Positions 42,100 through 49,625 of a stretch of DNA of 64,000 nt are shown here, in pieces. Position 1 is the first letter of the stretch. Every line of letters begins with the position of its first letter. The stretch is from an uncultured Bacteroidales bacterium (GTDB taxonomy: Bacteria; Bacteroidota; Bacteroidia; Bacteroidales; Paludibacteraceae), in NCBI GenBank assembly GCA_937891975.1, contig CALAUA010000001.1:13560-77559 (forward strand), given 5' to 3'. Under the pieces are notes generated by a model. It had not been told where the DNA came from, made no database searches, and saw only the letters and a program-made list of their open reading frames with translations. The position numbers and the translations under genes were made by a program.

Positions 42100-43023
42100 T
42101 CAAGACAATGCGTTCAACATATTTCCATATACTTTATTCAAGTCAGCCACTTGACCTGCCAACTGCTTAGCACCTGCAGCATATGCTTCTTGGCTTTTCT
42201 TTGCAGCATCTGCTACATCAATCATAGCTTTCACACTATTAGCAAGCGTATCCACTTGAGCTGTTGCACCTACCACTTTCTCTGTTTGAGCCTTATATGC
42301 CTCTACCTGTGATTGCAGAGCTTTCAGTTGCAATTCGTAAACAGTATTCAAACTATTCAACTGAGCAGAAATGGCTTTCACTTCTGTCTCGTACGCCTTG
42401 GTACCTGCTGCCACTTTTTGCATATCAGCATTCACTTGAGCATATGTTGCACTCAATTCGTTGCCTCTAGCACCAATCACCTTTCCTGCCTCTACAAATT
42501 GCTCGGCTGCTTGACCTGCTGCATCCAATTTAGCATTCAACTGCTCAGTTGCCACAGCAATGGTGCCTAATTCACTCAACTGACTTGCAGTCTTACTCAA
42601 ATTTGCTATACCCGCCTTCAATGCTTCTACTGCTTTTTCATCTATTACAGGTACATCTGCAGATTTTTTACCGCCATCAGCACCCGCGCCCAACAAAGTA
42701 GGACGTGGACGAGTCTGTAATTCTTCAAGCAATTGAGGATCTGCACCATGTCCCATCAACTGAGGAAACACATTCTCCCAATGAAAATCTGCATGAGGCT
42801 TGTCCAAACAACCAATTGCAAATAGCAATGCCTCAATACCCATACCTACTGTCAACATCACTCCAGCACCTGGGAAGTGCATAATCTTGAACAATGCACC
42901 TACAATCACAACCGAAGCACCTAGTGAATATACAGCACCTACGATTTTCTTACCTTGATAAGACTCATACCAATGCATGAACTTTGCCCATGCACCTTGT
43001 TTTGCTATCTTCTCTTTACTCAT
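42100..43023 (-). CDS. gldL: T9SS component GldL/PorL
   Basis: 307 aa. Two membrane helices near the N-terminus ('KIVGAVYSLGASVVIVGALF', 'GAGVMLTVGMGIEALLFAIG') with the embedded 'KIMHFPGAG' and a Glu in the second helix expected in the proton-driven motor. A long coiled-coil cytoplasmic tail (~120-300) follows. It pairs with GldM to energise secretion. Confidence 0.96.
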   Translation of the reverse strand: MSKEKIAKQGAWAKFMHWYESYQGKKIVGAVYSLGASVVIVGALFKIMHFPGAGVMLTVGMGIEALLFAIGCLDKPHADFHWENVFPQLMGHGADPQLLEELQTRPRPTLLGAGADGGKKSADVPVIDEKAVEALKAGIANLSKTASQLSELGTIAVATEQLNAKLDAAGQAAEQFVEAGKVIGARGNELSATYAQVNADMQKVAAGTKAYETEVKAISAQLNSLNTVYELQLKALQSQVEAYKAQTEKVVGATAQVDTLANSVKAMIDVADAAKKSQEAYAAGAKQLAGQVADLNKVYGNMLNALS

Positions 43024-43046
43024 ATCTTTATATTTTTCAAATCAAA

Positions 43047-44411
43047 TTATTTCTCTCCAATAAACGAACGAACACAACGGAAACCGATATACGAACGGCA
43101 CTCCTCTTGGTATTCATATGTACGCACACCGCATTGCAAATAGTAGCTAATATCTTTCCAACTACCACCTTTTACTACTTTGCGTTTCAGCACTGCTGGA
43201 TCATCCTTACGAGCAATATACGTATAATCAGGGTTCATATCATGCACGCGCACATTAGCTGTCGTGGAGTAAGATGAAGATGTCCATTCTGCCACATTAC
43301 CTGCCATATCATACAAACCAAAATCATTTGGCTCAAAGTGACCTACAACCATTGTTGACACACTCGTATCATCGTGATAAGAACCACGATATGGCTTGAA
43401 GTTAGCCAAAAAACAGCCCTCTTTATCGCGAGCATATTTATTTCCCCAAGGATACATCGCTACGCGACGACCGCCACGAGCCGCATATTCCCATTCTGCC
43501 TCGGTTGGAAGGCGATACTCATTCACAATTTGCTTTCCGACGGTACGAAGCAATTGCGTACGCCAATGACAGAATGCATGCGCCTGCTCCCAAGTCACAC
43601 CCACCACAGGATACTCAGAGAAACTTGGCAAACTGAAATAGCCATACAATAGTGGATCATTATATGATGCTTCAAAATCACGAGCCCATACCAATGTATC
43701 TGGATATACACAGATGATGGCATTAGTATTCAAATCTCGAGGCTCGCGCAACTCACGAGTGATTGTCTCTGACTTTATCTCGCCATCTTCTACCCAGAAT
43801 GTATCCACACGAACAGTGGCTCCTTTAGGATACTTTCCTGTAGCGATATTAAAACGATTCGACAACTTCGCAGCCTCTTCCAAGTTCTTCCATGTGTAAT
43901 GATAGCGCAATTCTGTCGTACGGAGAGAACCCATACCATTATCATAGAACAATGGAGCCAACGCCTCTGACACTGGGTCATCTGGCACAAAACGCTTGGT
44001 CCAAGGTATCTTCTCTTTCCAATTAATACGAACCACTTCATCATCACGCTCATACGCCGATCGCAATGCATATGGACTATCCTCACCCTCTTCCGCGATG
44101 AGCAATGTGTAAGCGATAGAATCGCGCACCCAATTCACAAATTGACGATACTCACTATTGGTAATCTCAGTCTCATCCATCCAAAAGGCATTCACTGTTA
44201 CCATCACATTATTATCTGGTTGAGAGAATATGGCTGATTGCTCGTTAGCACCCATCAAAAAAGCACCTTTACGAATAAACACCATACCATAAGGATTTGC
44301 CTCGCCCATAGGACCAGACACACCAGCACCTATCAATTCGCCTGCAGGTTTATTACAAGCTGACATCATCAGTGCTAGTACAAAAATCGGCAAAAATTTT
44401 GCTGCTTTCAT
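43047..44411 (-). CDS. gldK: T9SS lipoprotein GldK/PorK
   Basis: 454 aa, lipobox 'LALMMSAC'. The FGE-sulfatase-like fold is evident: 'NPYGMVFIRKGAFLMGANEQ', 'VTVNAFWMDETEITNSEYRQF', 'RLPTEAEWEYAARGGR', 'GLYDMAGNVAEWTSSSY' and 'KVVKGGSWKD...GFRCVRS'. In GldK this fold is structural, not catalytic. It forms outer-membrane-attached ring subunits with GldN. Confidence 0.96.
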   Translation of the reverse strand: MKAAKFLPIFVLALMMSACNKPAGELIGAGVSGPMGEANPYGMVFIRKGAFLMGANEQSAIFSQPDNNVMVTVNAFWMDETEITNSEYRQFVNWVRDSIAYTLLIAEEGEDSPYALRSAYERDDEVVRINWKEKIPWTKRFVPDDPVSEALAPLFYDNGMGSLRTTELRYHYTWKNLEEAAKLSNRFNIATGKYPKGATVRVDTFWVEDGEIKSETITRELREPRDLNTNAIICVYPDTLVWARDFEASYNDPLLYGYFSLPSFSEYPVVGVTWEQAHAFCHWRTQLLRTVGKQIVNEYRLPTEAEWEYAARGGRRVAMYPWGNKYARDKEGCFLANFKPYRGSYHDDTSVSTMVVGHFEPNDFGLYDMAGNVAEWTSSSYSTTANVRVHDMNPDYTYIARKDDPAVLKRKVVKGGSWKDISYYLQCGVRTYEYQEECRSYIGFRCVRSFIGEK

Positions 44412-44424
44412 AATTTGTTTGTTA

Positions 44425-45396
44425 TTATAAATACCTTATACTTTTATACTTATTTGTATGCCTTGGCTTCAATATATTAAAACCATATGCCAAATACAAC
44501 TCATGCGAACCATAACTTTCCCTTATCAACGAATTAGCAGGCAATTCATACGTATATCCCAACTGCAAACCATTGATAATATCCAACCCCACTATCAAAT
44601 TCACGCTACCAGCTATGCGATAACCCAAACCAAATCGATAACGCTTCTGCAACTGAGCCAACAATGTCAAATTCACATCCCACCCCTTAAAATCTGTCTG
44701 CACCATTGCGCTCGGCAACAACATCCAATCACGATGCTTCAACTGCCAATTATATCCACCTGCCACATACATCGTTCCCCTCACCGTCACACTCGTGCGT
44801 TCACTCCATTCTAATGTCGGTTGTGTCAAGTGACTATAGCTCGCACCAGCCCACCAGGTCGAACACGAATAATACACGCCCAAGCCCATATCAAACCCCA
44901 TGCCGGACGCGCCCTTCTCACTACCGCCTCCTGACACCTGTGGTATCGCATCATCCCCTTCCACATGGTAATCATCTTGACCTGCTCCCAAATCCACACT
45001 ATCCACCGCAAAACTCAAATTGATAAGACCCAAATCCGCACCAACACTCAAATAACCTTTACCCAAACGGATTTTATATGCATATTCCAAATACAAACTC
45101 TGATTTGAAAACAATCCAAAACGGTCGTTCATAAAGCGCACGCCTGCGCCATGATGAGTCTTACCTATCACAAATGGCGAAGAAAACGAAAAATGGGTCG
45201 TCATTGGTGCATCTTGAATGCCTGTAAAATCCATGCGGTGACTAGCCAACACACGCATTAAATCGCCATCTCCTACCGCAGCAGGATTATAAATCGATTG
45301 CATGAACATATATTGACCAATCTGCGCATCAAACTGGGCTCGCAACAGCACTACACCATTGACCAACGCAAATAATAGTACAATATAACGCTTCAC
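44425..45396 (-). CDS. porP: PorP/SprF-family T9SS outer-membrane protein
   Basis: 323 aa from GTG 45396, the only start that yields a clean signal peptide (KRYIVLLFALVNGVVLLRAQ). 'QYMFMQSIYNPAAVGDGDLMRV' is the PorP/SprF opening, followed by 'FSSPFVIGKTHHGAGVRFMND' and barrel strands to 'GSHELYLAYGFNILKP'. PorP-type proteins attach cargo or carrier to the T9SS. It precedes gldK by 13 nt. Confidence 0.93.
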   Translation of the reverse strand: MKRYIVLLFALVNGVVLLRAQFDAQIGQYMFMQSIYNPAAVGDGDLMRVLASHRMDFTGIQDAPMTTHFSFSSPFVIGKTHHGAGVRFMNDRFGLFSNQSLYLEYAYKIRLGKGYLSVGADLGLINLSFAVDSVDLGAGQDDYHVEGDDAIPQVSGGGSEKGASGMGFDMGLGVYYSCSTWWAGASYSHLTQPTLEWSERTSVTVRGTMYVAGGYNWQLKHRDWMLLPSAMVQTDFKGWDVNLTLLAQLQKRYRFGLGYRIAGSVNLIVGLDIINGLQLGYTYELPANSLIRESYGSHELYLAYGFNILKPRHTNKYKSIRYL

Positions 45397-45430
45397 AATG
45401 ACTATCTTATTGCTGCAAACGTTAATTATA

Positions 45431-45652
45431 TCAATACTCTTCCTCGTCAAAGAAAAAATCCTCTTTCGTTGGATAATCAGGCCACAGATCCTCAATAGAT
45501 TCATACATCTCCTCATCATCCTCTATCTCTTGAAGGTTCTCTATCACCTCCATTGGAGCACCTATACGCTGAGCATAGTCCAACAACTCATCCTTAGTTG
45601 CTGGCCATGGAGCATCCTCAATTTTCGAAGCTAATTCTAAAGTCCAATACAT
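45431..45652 (-). CDS. DUF2795 family small protein
   Basis: 73 aa, acidic. 'MYWTLELASKIEDAPWPATK' and 'DLWPDYPTKEDFFFDEEEY' match a short protein found across Bacteroidetes with very little change; function unknown. It is the first gene after a clear promoter and 34 nt before porP, so it may lead the T9SS operon. Confidence 0.88.
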   Translation of the reverse strand: MYWTLELASKIEDAPWPATKDELLDYAQRIGAPMEVIENLQEIEDDEEMYESIEDLWPDYPTKEDFFFDEEEY

Positions 45653-45695
45653 AACAAATACAAACGCTTTGAGCGCTTTTTACTAAAATATCGCG

Positions 45696-45727
45696 CAAAA
45701 GTAGTAAAAATTTCTCAAATACACAAA
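45696..45727 (-). promoter_or_regulatory. Promoter of DUF2795 / T9SS operon
   Basis: Minus strand: TTTG (45727-45724), 20 nt, TACTTTTG (45703-45696). Confidence 0.75.
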
Positions 45728-45744
45728 TTCTACGCAATTTTTTG

Positions 45745-46290
45745 TCATTTTTCCCAAAAATATACCCTTATTTCTAAATTCTTTGCTACAAATCTAGACA
45801 AAACAAAGCAATAATCGCTCAATCTATTCACAAATTGCCAAACCGATTCTGCCACCGTTTCACCACTCTCTTCACTCCACACCACCATATTACGTTCCAA
45901 TCGGCGGCAAACACAACGACAAACATGACACAGCGAAACCTCTCTGCTGCCTCCAGGCAAGATAAATGCCCGCAACGCTTCCAATTCGCCTTGCATCTCG
46001 TCTATCCAACCCTCCAACATAGCCACATGCTCTGCCGAAAACTCCATATCGCTGCCTGCCAACACGGCTCCCAAATCAAACAACCTATTCTGCAACCAGC
46101 CCAATTGGTTGTCTATTTTCGCCGACCATACTGCCTCCGTATGTGCTAGTTCACTACGTAGCAAGCCTATATAGCTATTCAGCTCATCTGCAGTACCATA
46201 CGCCTCCAATCGCAAGTCGGATTTACTTACTCTTTTGCCTGTCGCAAGCGAGGTCCTACCTTTATCGCCTGACTTTGTGTATATTTTCAT
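45745..46290 (-). CDS. Cob(I)yrinic acid a,c-diamide / cob(I)alamin adenosyltransferase, PduO type
   Basis: 181 aa. 'MKIYTKSGDKGRTSLATGKRV' (ATP loop), 'EAYGTADELNSYIGLLRSEL', 'FILPGGS', 'CHVCRCVCRRLERNMV' and 'FVNRLSDYCFVLSRFVAKN' are the PduO/ATR motifs in order. It converts imported cobalamin to adenosylcobalamin and so completes the path begun by the uptake operon at 1-5555. Its start overlaps the methyltransferase stop (ATGA). Confidence 0.95.
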   Translation of the reverse strand: MKIYTKSGDKGRTSLATGKRVSKSDLRLEAYGTADELNSYIGLLRSELAHTEAVWSAKIDNQLGWLQNRLFDLGAVLAGSDMEFSAEHVAMLEGWIDEMQGELEALRAFILPGGSREVSLCHVCRCVCRRLERNMVVWSEESGETVAESVWQFVNRLSDYCFVLSRFVAKNLEIRVYFWEK

Positions 46291-47261
46291 AAGCGCATTT
46301 TATAATTTCGTTTCCAATAATGTTTATCAAAAAACACCAAACCCATCTGATACAAATCTATTGTACTTGTCACTCGCTCGTCAGCACAAATCTCCTTCCA
46401 AGCTCGTTCCATCTCCTCGCTATAATGAATATCATCCACCACTATCACACTTTTTTCATGTGTCATATCCGCCAACACATTGAAATATCCGCACGTACTC
46501 GCGTACGCATGGTTCGCATCTATAAATGCCACATCAATCCCCCGTAAACTGCCAACTGCGAACTGTAAACTATCAATAGTCAACTCTCCCACCACACACT
46601 CTATATTGCTTATATTCAATCGTTTCCAATTTTCTTTCGCTATATTCACCACCGCCTCACATCCTTCAAATGTCACTACTTTATTTCGTGAATCTGCTGC
46701 AGCCAAATACGCTGTGGTGATACCCAAACTCGTACCCAATTCCACAATCGTCAACCCCCTAAACTCTAAACCCAGTTCTACAATTGTCAATCCTTTTCTA
46801 TCTTCTAACGTCTCATTGCCAATTCCTCCCCTTGAAGGGGAAGGAACTCCCTCCCTCGAAGGGAGGGCTGGGGAGGGTCCGAGGGGTCTCCCCAACCAAT
46901 TCACCAATCGGAACAACATCTCCGCATATTTTCTCTTCGTCAAACTCCTCCTCGCTATATCACACACGCGCCTCACATCTCTAAACTCTAAACTGTAGGC
47001 AGCCTCGCTGCCGTTCTCTAAACTGCGCGATTTTATCGCGCTTCCATAATCCACAAACTCCAACTCCCTTTCATCCCGCAGCATTTTCTCGCGACAACGC
47101 TCTATTTCCTCCCATTTGTAGTAACTGTTTGTATCCATCATCACCATCCGCACCCACTCAAACAAATAAGGCGAATGCACCCCTTCTCCGCCTGTATTCC
47201 AAGCAGTTAACTGATGCCTTAACCACGACTTCGCACGATATAGCAATGTCTTACAATCCAT
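46287..47261 (-). CDS. Class I SAM-dependent methyltransferase with several in-frame repeat insertions
   Basis: 324 aa from ATG 47261 (MDCKTLLYRAKSWLRHQL). The O-methyltransferase-like core is readable: 'TIVELGTSLGITTAYLAAA' (motif I), 'VTFEGCEAVVNIAKENW', 'IDVAFIDANHAYAST' and 'KSVIVVDDIHYSEEM'. At least four repeat-derived segments interrupt it: a hairpin/heptamer cassette (residues ~79-94, 'RSLENGSEAAYSLEF'), GC palindromes (~124-146, 'GPSPALPSREGVPSPSRGG'), a near-duplication of the motif I strand ('GLTIVELG' twice, ~154-175) and 'SLQFAVGSLRG' (~225-239). Substrate unknown. The promoter leaves almost no leader. Confidence 0.85.
   Translation of the reverse strand: MDCKTLLYRAKSWLRHQLTAWNTGGEGVHSPYLFEWVRMVMMDTNSYYKWEEIERCREKMLRDERELEFVDYGSAIKSRSLENGSEAAYSLEFRDVRRVCDIARRSLTKRKYAEMLFRLVNWLGRPLGPSPALPSREGVPSPSRGGIGNETLEDRKGLTIVELGLEFRGLTIVELGTSLGITTAYLAAADSRNKVVTFEGCEAVVNIAKENWKRLNISNIECVVGELTIDSLQFAVGSLRGIDVAFIDANHAYASTCGYFNVLADMTHEKSVIVVDDIHYSEEMERAWKEICADERVTSTIDLYQMGLVFFDKHYWKRNYKMRL
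46543..46586 (-). repeat. Heptamer-type repeat inside the methyltransferase gene
   Basis: Degenerate units AACTGCC/AACTGCG/AACTGTA/ACTATCA/ATAGTCA related to the CAACTGT array of ybeY; in frame. Confidence 0.6.
46825..46890 (+). repeat. Two GC-rich palindromes inside the methyltransferase gene
   Basis: CCTCCCCTTGAAGGGGAAGG, then CTCCCTCCCTCGAAGGGAGG followed by GCTGGGGAGGGTCC. Both arms encode Pro/Ser/Arg/Gly-rich peptide. Confidence 0.85.
46979..47025 (+). repeat. Heptamer-flanked mini-hairpin inside the methyltransferase gene
   Basis: CTAAACTCTAAACT, then GTAG-GCAGC-CTC-GCTGC-CGTTC, then CTCTAAACTG. The layout is the same as the intergenic cassette at 48698-48740, but with a different stem. 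Confidence 0.8.
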
Positions 47262-47270
47262 AATCCGCTG

Positions 47271-47302
47271 CAAAGATACAAAAAAAAATGTATATGCACA
47301 AA
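47271..47302 (-). promoter_or_regulatory. Promoter of methyltransferase/adenosyltransferase pair
   Basis: Minus strand: TTTG (47302-47299), 20 nt, TATCTTTG (47278-47271). Only 9 nt lie between the box and ATG 47261, so the mRNA is nearly leaderless. Confidence 0.8.
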
Positions 47303-47340
47303 TGCCAGTGCATTTTTTGTTTCATGTGCTTCGCCTTTTG

Positions 47341-47413
47341 CTCCCCTGTTCATAGGGGAGCTGTCGCAGAGCGACTGAGGGGTTTCTAAACACTAAACTT
47401 TAAACTCTAAACA
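47341..47413 (+). repeat. GC palindrome plus heptamer array between divergent genes
   Basis: CTCCCCTGTTCATAGGGGAG, CTGTCGCAGAGCGACTGAGG, then CTAAACA/CTAAACT-type heptamers up to 47413. Confidence 0.8.
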
Positions 47414-47420
47414 AAAAAAA

Positions 47421-47452
47421 TTTGCAAGTTTCGCAAATTTTCCGTACCTTTG
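47421..47452 (+). promoter_or_regulatory. Promoter of the SpmA-SpmB fusion gene
   Basis: TTTG (47421-47424), 20 nt, TACCTTTG (47445-47452). ATG 47461 follows after 8 nt, again a nearly leaderless start. Confidence 0.85.
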
Positions 47453-47460
47453 CACCCAAT

Positions 47461-48693
47461 ATGGTACTCAACTACATTTGGATAGGACTCATTCTCCTCG
47501 CGGTCATCATGGGCTGCGTACAGTTTTTTGCCTTTGGGCAAACGGATATCTTCTCCGAGATTCTCAACTCCACTTTCGCTTCTGCCAAGAACGGTTTTGA
47601 GATTTCGTTAGGACTTACGGGCGTGCTTGCTCTGTGGATGGGCATTCTTAATATCGGTCAGCAGGGCGGTGTAGTCAACACCCTCTCGCGTGGTGTCGCA
47701 CCTTTCTTCCGTCGCATCTTCCCCGAGATTCCCGATCGCCACCCTGTCTATGGTACTATGTTCATGAACTTCGCTGCCAACATGCTCGGGCTTGACAACG
47801 CAGCCACTCCTATGGGGCTCAAAGCCATGGGCGAACTGCAAACGCTCAACCCCGACCGTTCCAAAGCCTCCAATGCTATGATTATGTTCGTTGTCCTTGG
47901 TGCCAGCGGACTAACCATTATCCCTACCACCATCATGGCATACCGCGCCCAACTCGGGGCTGCTAACCCTGCGGACATTTTCCTCCCTTTGCTTATTGCC
48001 ACCTATTTCTCCACGCTCGGCGGGCTACTCGCCTGCTGTGCGGCACAAAAAATCAAGATATGGGACAAGGTCGTTATGGGCGTACTGCTTACCCTTACTG
48101 CCTTGGTGGTGCTCTTGCTTATCTTGGCGCAACGCCTACCCGAAGAAACACTCACCGCTGCCTCTGCCCTCATAGCCGCAGTCATTTTGCTTGGAGTTAT
48201 TTGTTGGTTCATCATACAAGCCGCTATAAAGAAAGTCAATGTCTATGACGCATTTATCGACGGAGCCAAAGATGGTTTTAAGACGGCTATCGGCATCATC
48301 CCTTACCTCATCGCTATCCTTGTAGCGGTGGGTATGTTCCGCGCCAGCGGAGCCATGGGACTGCTTGAGCAAGGACTTGCGCACCTCTTCTCCCTGGTGG
48401 GCATCAATCCCGACCTCTCCGCTGCCGTTCCTACGGCTATTATGAAACCGCTTTCTGGTAGTGGAGCACGCGGACTCATGATTGAGGCAATGACCACCCA
48501 CGGAGCCGACTCGCTTGTTGGTCGTTTGTGTTGCATACTGCAAGGCACCACCGACACCACTTTCTATGTCTTAGCTGTTTATTTTGGTAGCGTGGGTATT
48601 AAGAACACCCGCCATGCCGTCGTATGTTGCCTCATTGCCGACCTCATCGGCGTCATCGTCGCTTTCACCGTCGCCAATATCTTCTTCGCCTAA
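47461..48693 (+). CDS. SpmA-SpmB fusion, nucleoside-recognition-domain membrane protein
   Basis: 410 aa from ATG 47461. The N-terminal half matches SpmA ('MNFAANMLGLDNAATPMGLK', 'MIMFVVLGASGLTIIPTT') and the C-terminal half SpmB ('DGAKDGFKTAIGIIPYLIAI', 'AIMKPLSGSGARGLMIEAM', 'GTTDTTFYVLAVYFGSVG'). In sporulating Firmicutes SpmA and SpmB are separate spore-core maturation proteins; fused forms are common in non-sporulating Bacteroidetes, with unknown transport-like role. About ten membrane helices. Confidence 0.9.
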   Translation: MVLNYIWIGLILLAVIMGCVQFFAFGQTDIFSEILNSTFASAKNGFEISLGLTGVLALWMGILNIGQQGGVVNTLSRGVAPFFRRIFPEIPDRHPVYGTMFMNFAANMLGLDNAATPMGLKAMGELQTLNPDRSKASNAMIMFVVLGASGLTIIPTTIMAYRAQLGAANPADIFLPLLIATYFSTLGGLLACCAAQKIKIWDKVVMGVLLTLTALVVLLLILAQRLPEETLTAASALIAAVILLGVICWFIIQAAIKKVNVYDAFIDGAKDGFKTAIGIIPYLIAILVAVGMFRASGAMGLLEQGLAHLFSLVGINPDLSAAVPTAIMKPLSGSGARGLMIEAMTTHGADSLVGRLCCILQGTTDTTFYVLAVYFGSVGIKNTRHAVVCCLIADLIGVIVAFTVANIFFA

Positions 48694-48697
48694 CCAC

Positions 48698-48740
48698 ACT
48701 AAACACTAAACAGTAGCGGCTTTGCCGCGTTCACTAAACA
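48698..48740 (+). repeat. Heptamer-flanked mini-hairpin between spmAB and ybeY
   Basis: ACTAAACACTAAACA, then GTAG-CGGC-TTT-GCCG-CGTTC (48713-48732), then ACTAAACA. Confidence 0.85.
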
Positions 48741-48745
48741 CGAAT

Positions 48746-49219
48746 ATGATCACCTTCCACTTCGACAACATCTCAACTGCCAACTGTCAACTGTCAACTG
48801 CCAACTGTCAACTGTCAACTGCCAACTGTCAATTGTCAACTGTCGATTTCCGCAAAGTCGAGCAATGGATCAAGAGTACCGCAGCGCAATATGGCTACTC
48901 TGTAGGCGAAATCAACTATATCTTCTGCGACGACGAGAAGATTCTGTCTATCAATCGTGAGTTCCTTCAGCACGACTACTATACCGATGTCATCACCTTT
49001 GATTATACCACGCACACGCGCGTGAATGGCGATATTTATATTTCTTTGGACACGGTTGCCACCAATGCCGAGCAGGTGGGTGTGCCATTTCTCCACGAAC
49101 TGCATCGTATTATTATCCACGGCTTGTTGCATCTCACGGGTCAAGCGGATAAGACTCCCGAAACCAAAGCCCAAATGACTGCCAAAGAGGAAGCCGCCCT
49201 CCGCCAACTGCATCTGTAA
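48746..49219 (+). CDS. ybeY: Endoribonuclease YbeY (rRNA maturation factor)
   Basis: 157 aa from ATG 48746. 'YYTDVITFDYTTHTRVNGDIYISLDTV' segments and the metal site 'IIIHGLLHLTGQADKT' identify YbeY; the third ligand position is Asp rather than His, which is usual in Bacteroidetes as far as known. It acts in 16S rRNA 3' maturation and ribosome quality control. Residues ~10-33 are three copies of TANCQLS, encoded by ten heptamers, inserted between the first strand and the rest of the fold. Confidence 0.93.
   Translation: MITFHFDNISTANCQLSTANCQLSTANCQLSTVDFRKVEQWIKSTAAQYGYSVGEINYIFCDDEKILSINREFLQHDYYTDVITFDYTTHTRVNGDIYISLDTVATNAEQVGVPFLHELHRIIIHGLLHLTGQADKTPETKAQMTAKEEAALRQLHL
48774..48843 (+). 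repeat. Ten heptamers (CAACTGC/CAACTGT) inside ybeY
   Basis: Exact 7-bp periodicity with a C/T/T third-order pattern of 21 bp, so three heptamers equal seven codons (TANCQLS). The reading frame is preserved. Confidence 0.95.
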
Positions 49220-49310
49220 CCCTTCTATTTTTCATTTTTTTTGTTGAGCATTGGGGCTTCTTTTTAAGTGTATTGAAGCCTTTCTACTAATATGTCATGC
49301 ACTTATAAAA

Positions 49311-49385
49311 CTTAGGTGATTCTTAGGTTATTTATAGGTTATTCTTAGGTTATTTATAGGTTATTCAGCAACTTTCCCTATGGTG
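49311..49385 (-). repeat. Anchored 11-bp tandem repeat (copy 2)
   Basis: Plus strand: CTTAGGTGATT, then CTTAGGTTATT and TATAGGTTATT alternating (five units, 49311-49365), then CAGCAACTTTCCCTATGG. On the minus strand this equals the anchor plus 11-mers at 13313-13396. It lies in the gene-free gap 49220-49625, where nothing else but the promoter at 49508 was seen. Confidence 0.9.
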
Positions 49386-49507
49386 TTGCGGAGGATAGGC
49401 TGTTAATGAACTGATATTCTTATTTCTACAGTGTATATTGGTGTTATTTTGCAATGTATTGAAAATCATTATGTTGCGAAGAAAATGTATGGGAGGGGGG
49501 TAAAAAA

Positions 49508-49539
49508 CTTGCGAGATTCAAAAAAATGTTGTAACTTTG
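49508..49539 (+). promoter_or_regulatory. Promoter of the lipoprotein/TonB receptor/DUF4249 unit
   Basis: CTTG (49508-49511), 20 nt, TAACTTTG (49532-49539); leader ~80 nt. Confidence 0.75.
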
Positions 49540-49625
49540 CGGCCTAAATGTAAATTCAAGCAAAACTATATATTTTATAAGGAGTAAGCCGAAAAGCCAA
49601 GTGAGTAGGCAAAACTTTAAAAAAA

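Noticed and set aside
48774..48843. Assembly artefact from low-complexity heptamers
   Set aside because: The frame through ybeY is exact and similar arrays occur at many other loci, so a real repeat is more likely; read depth could still test this.
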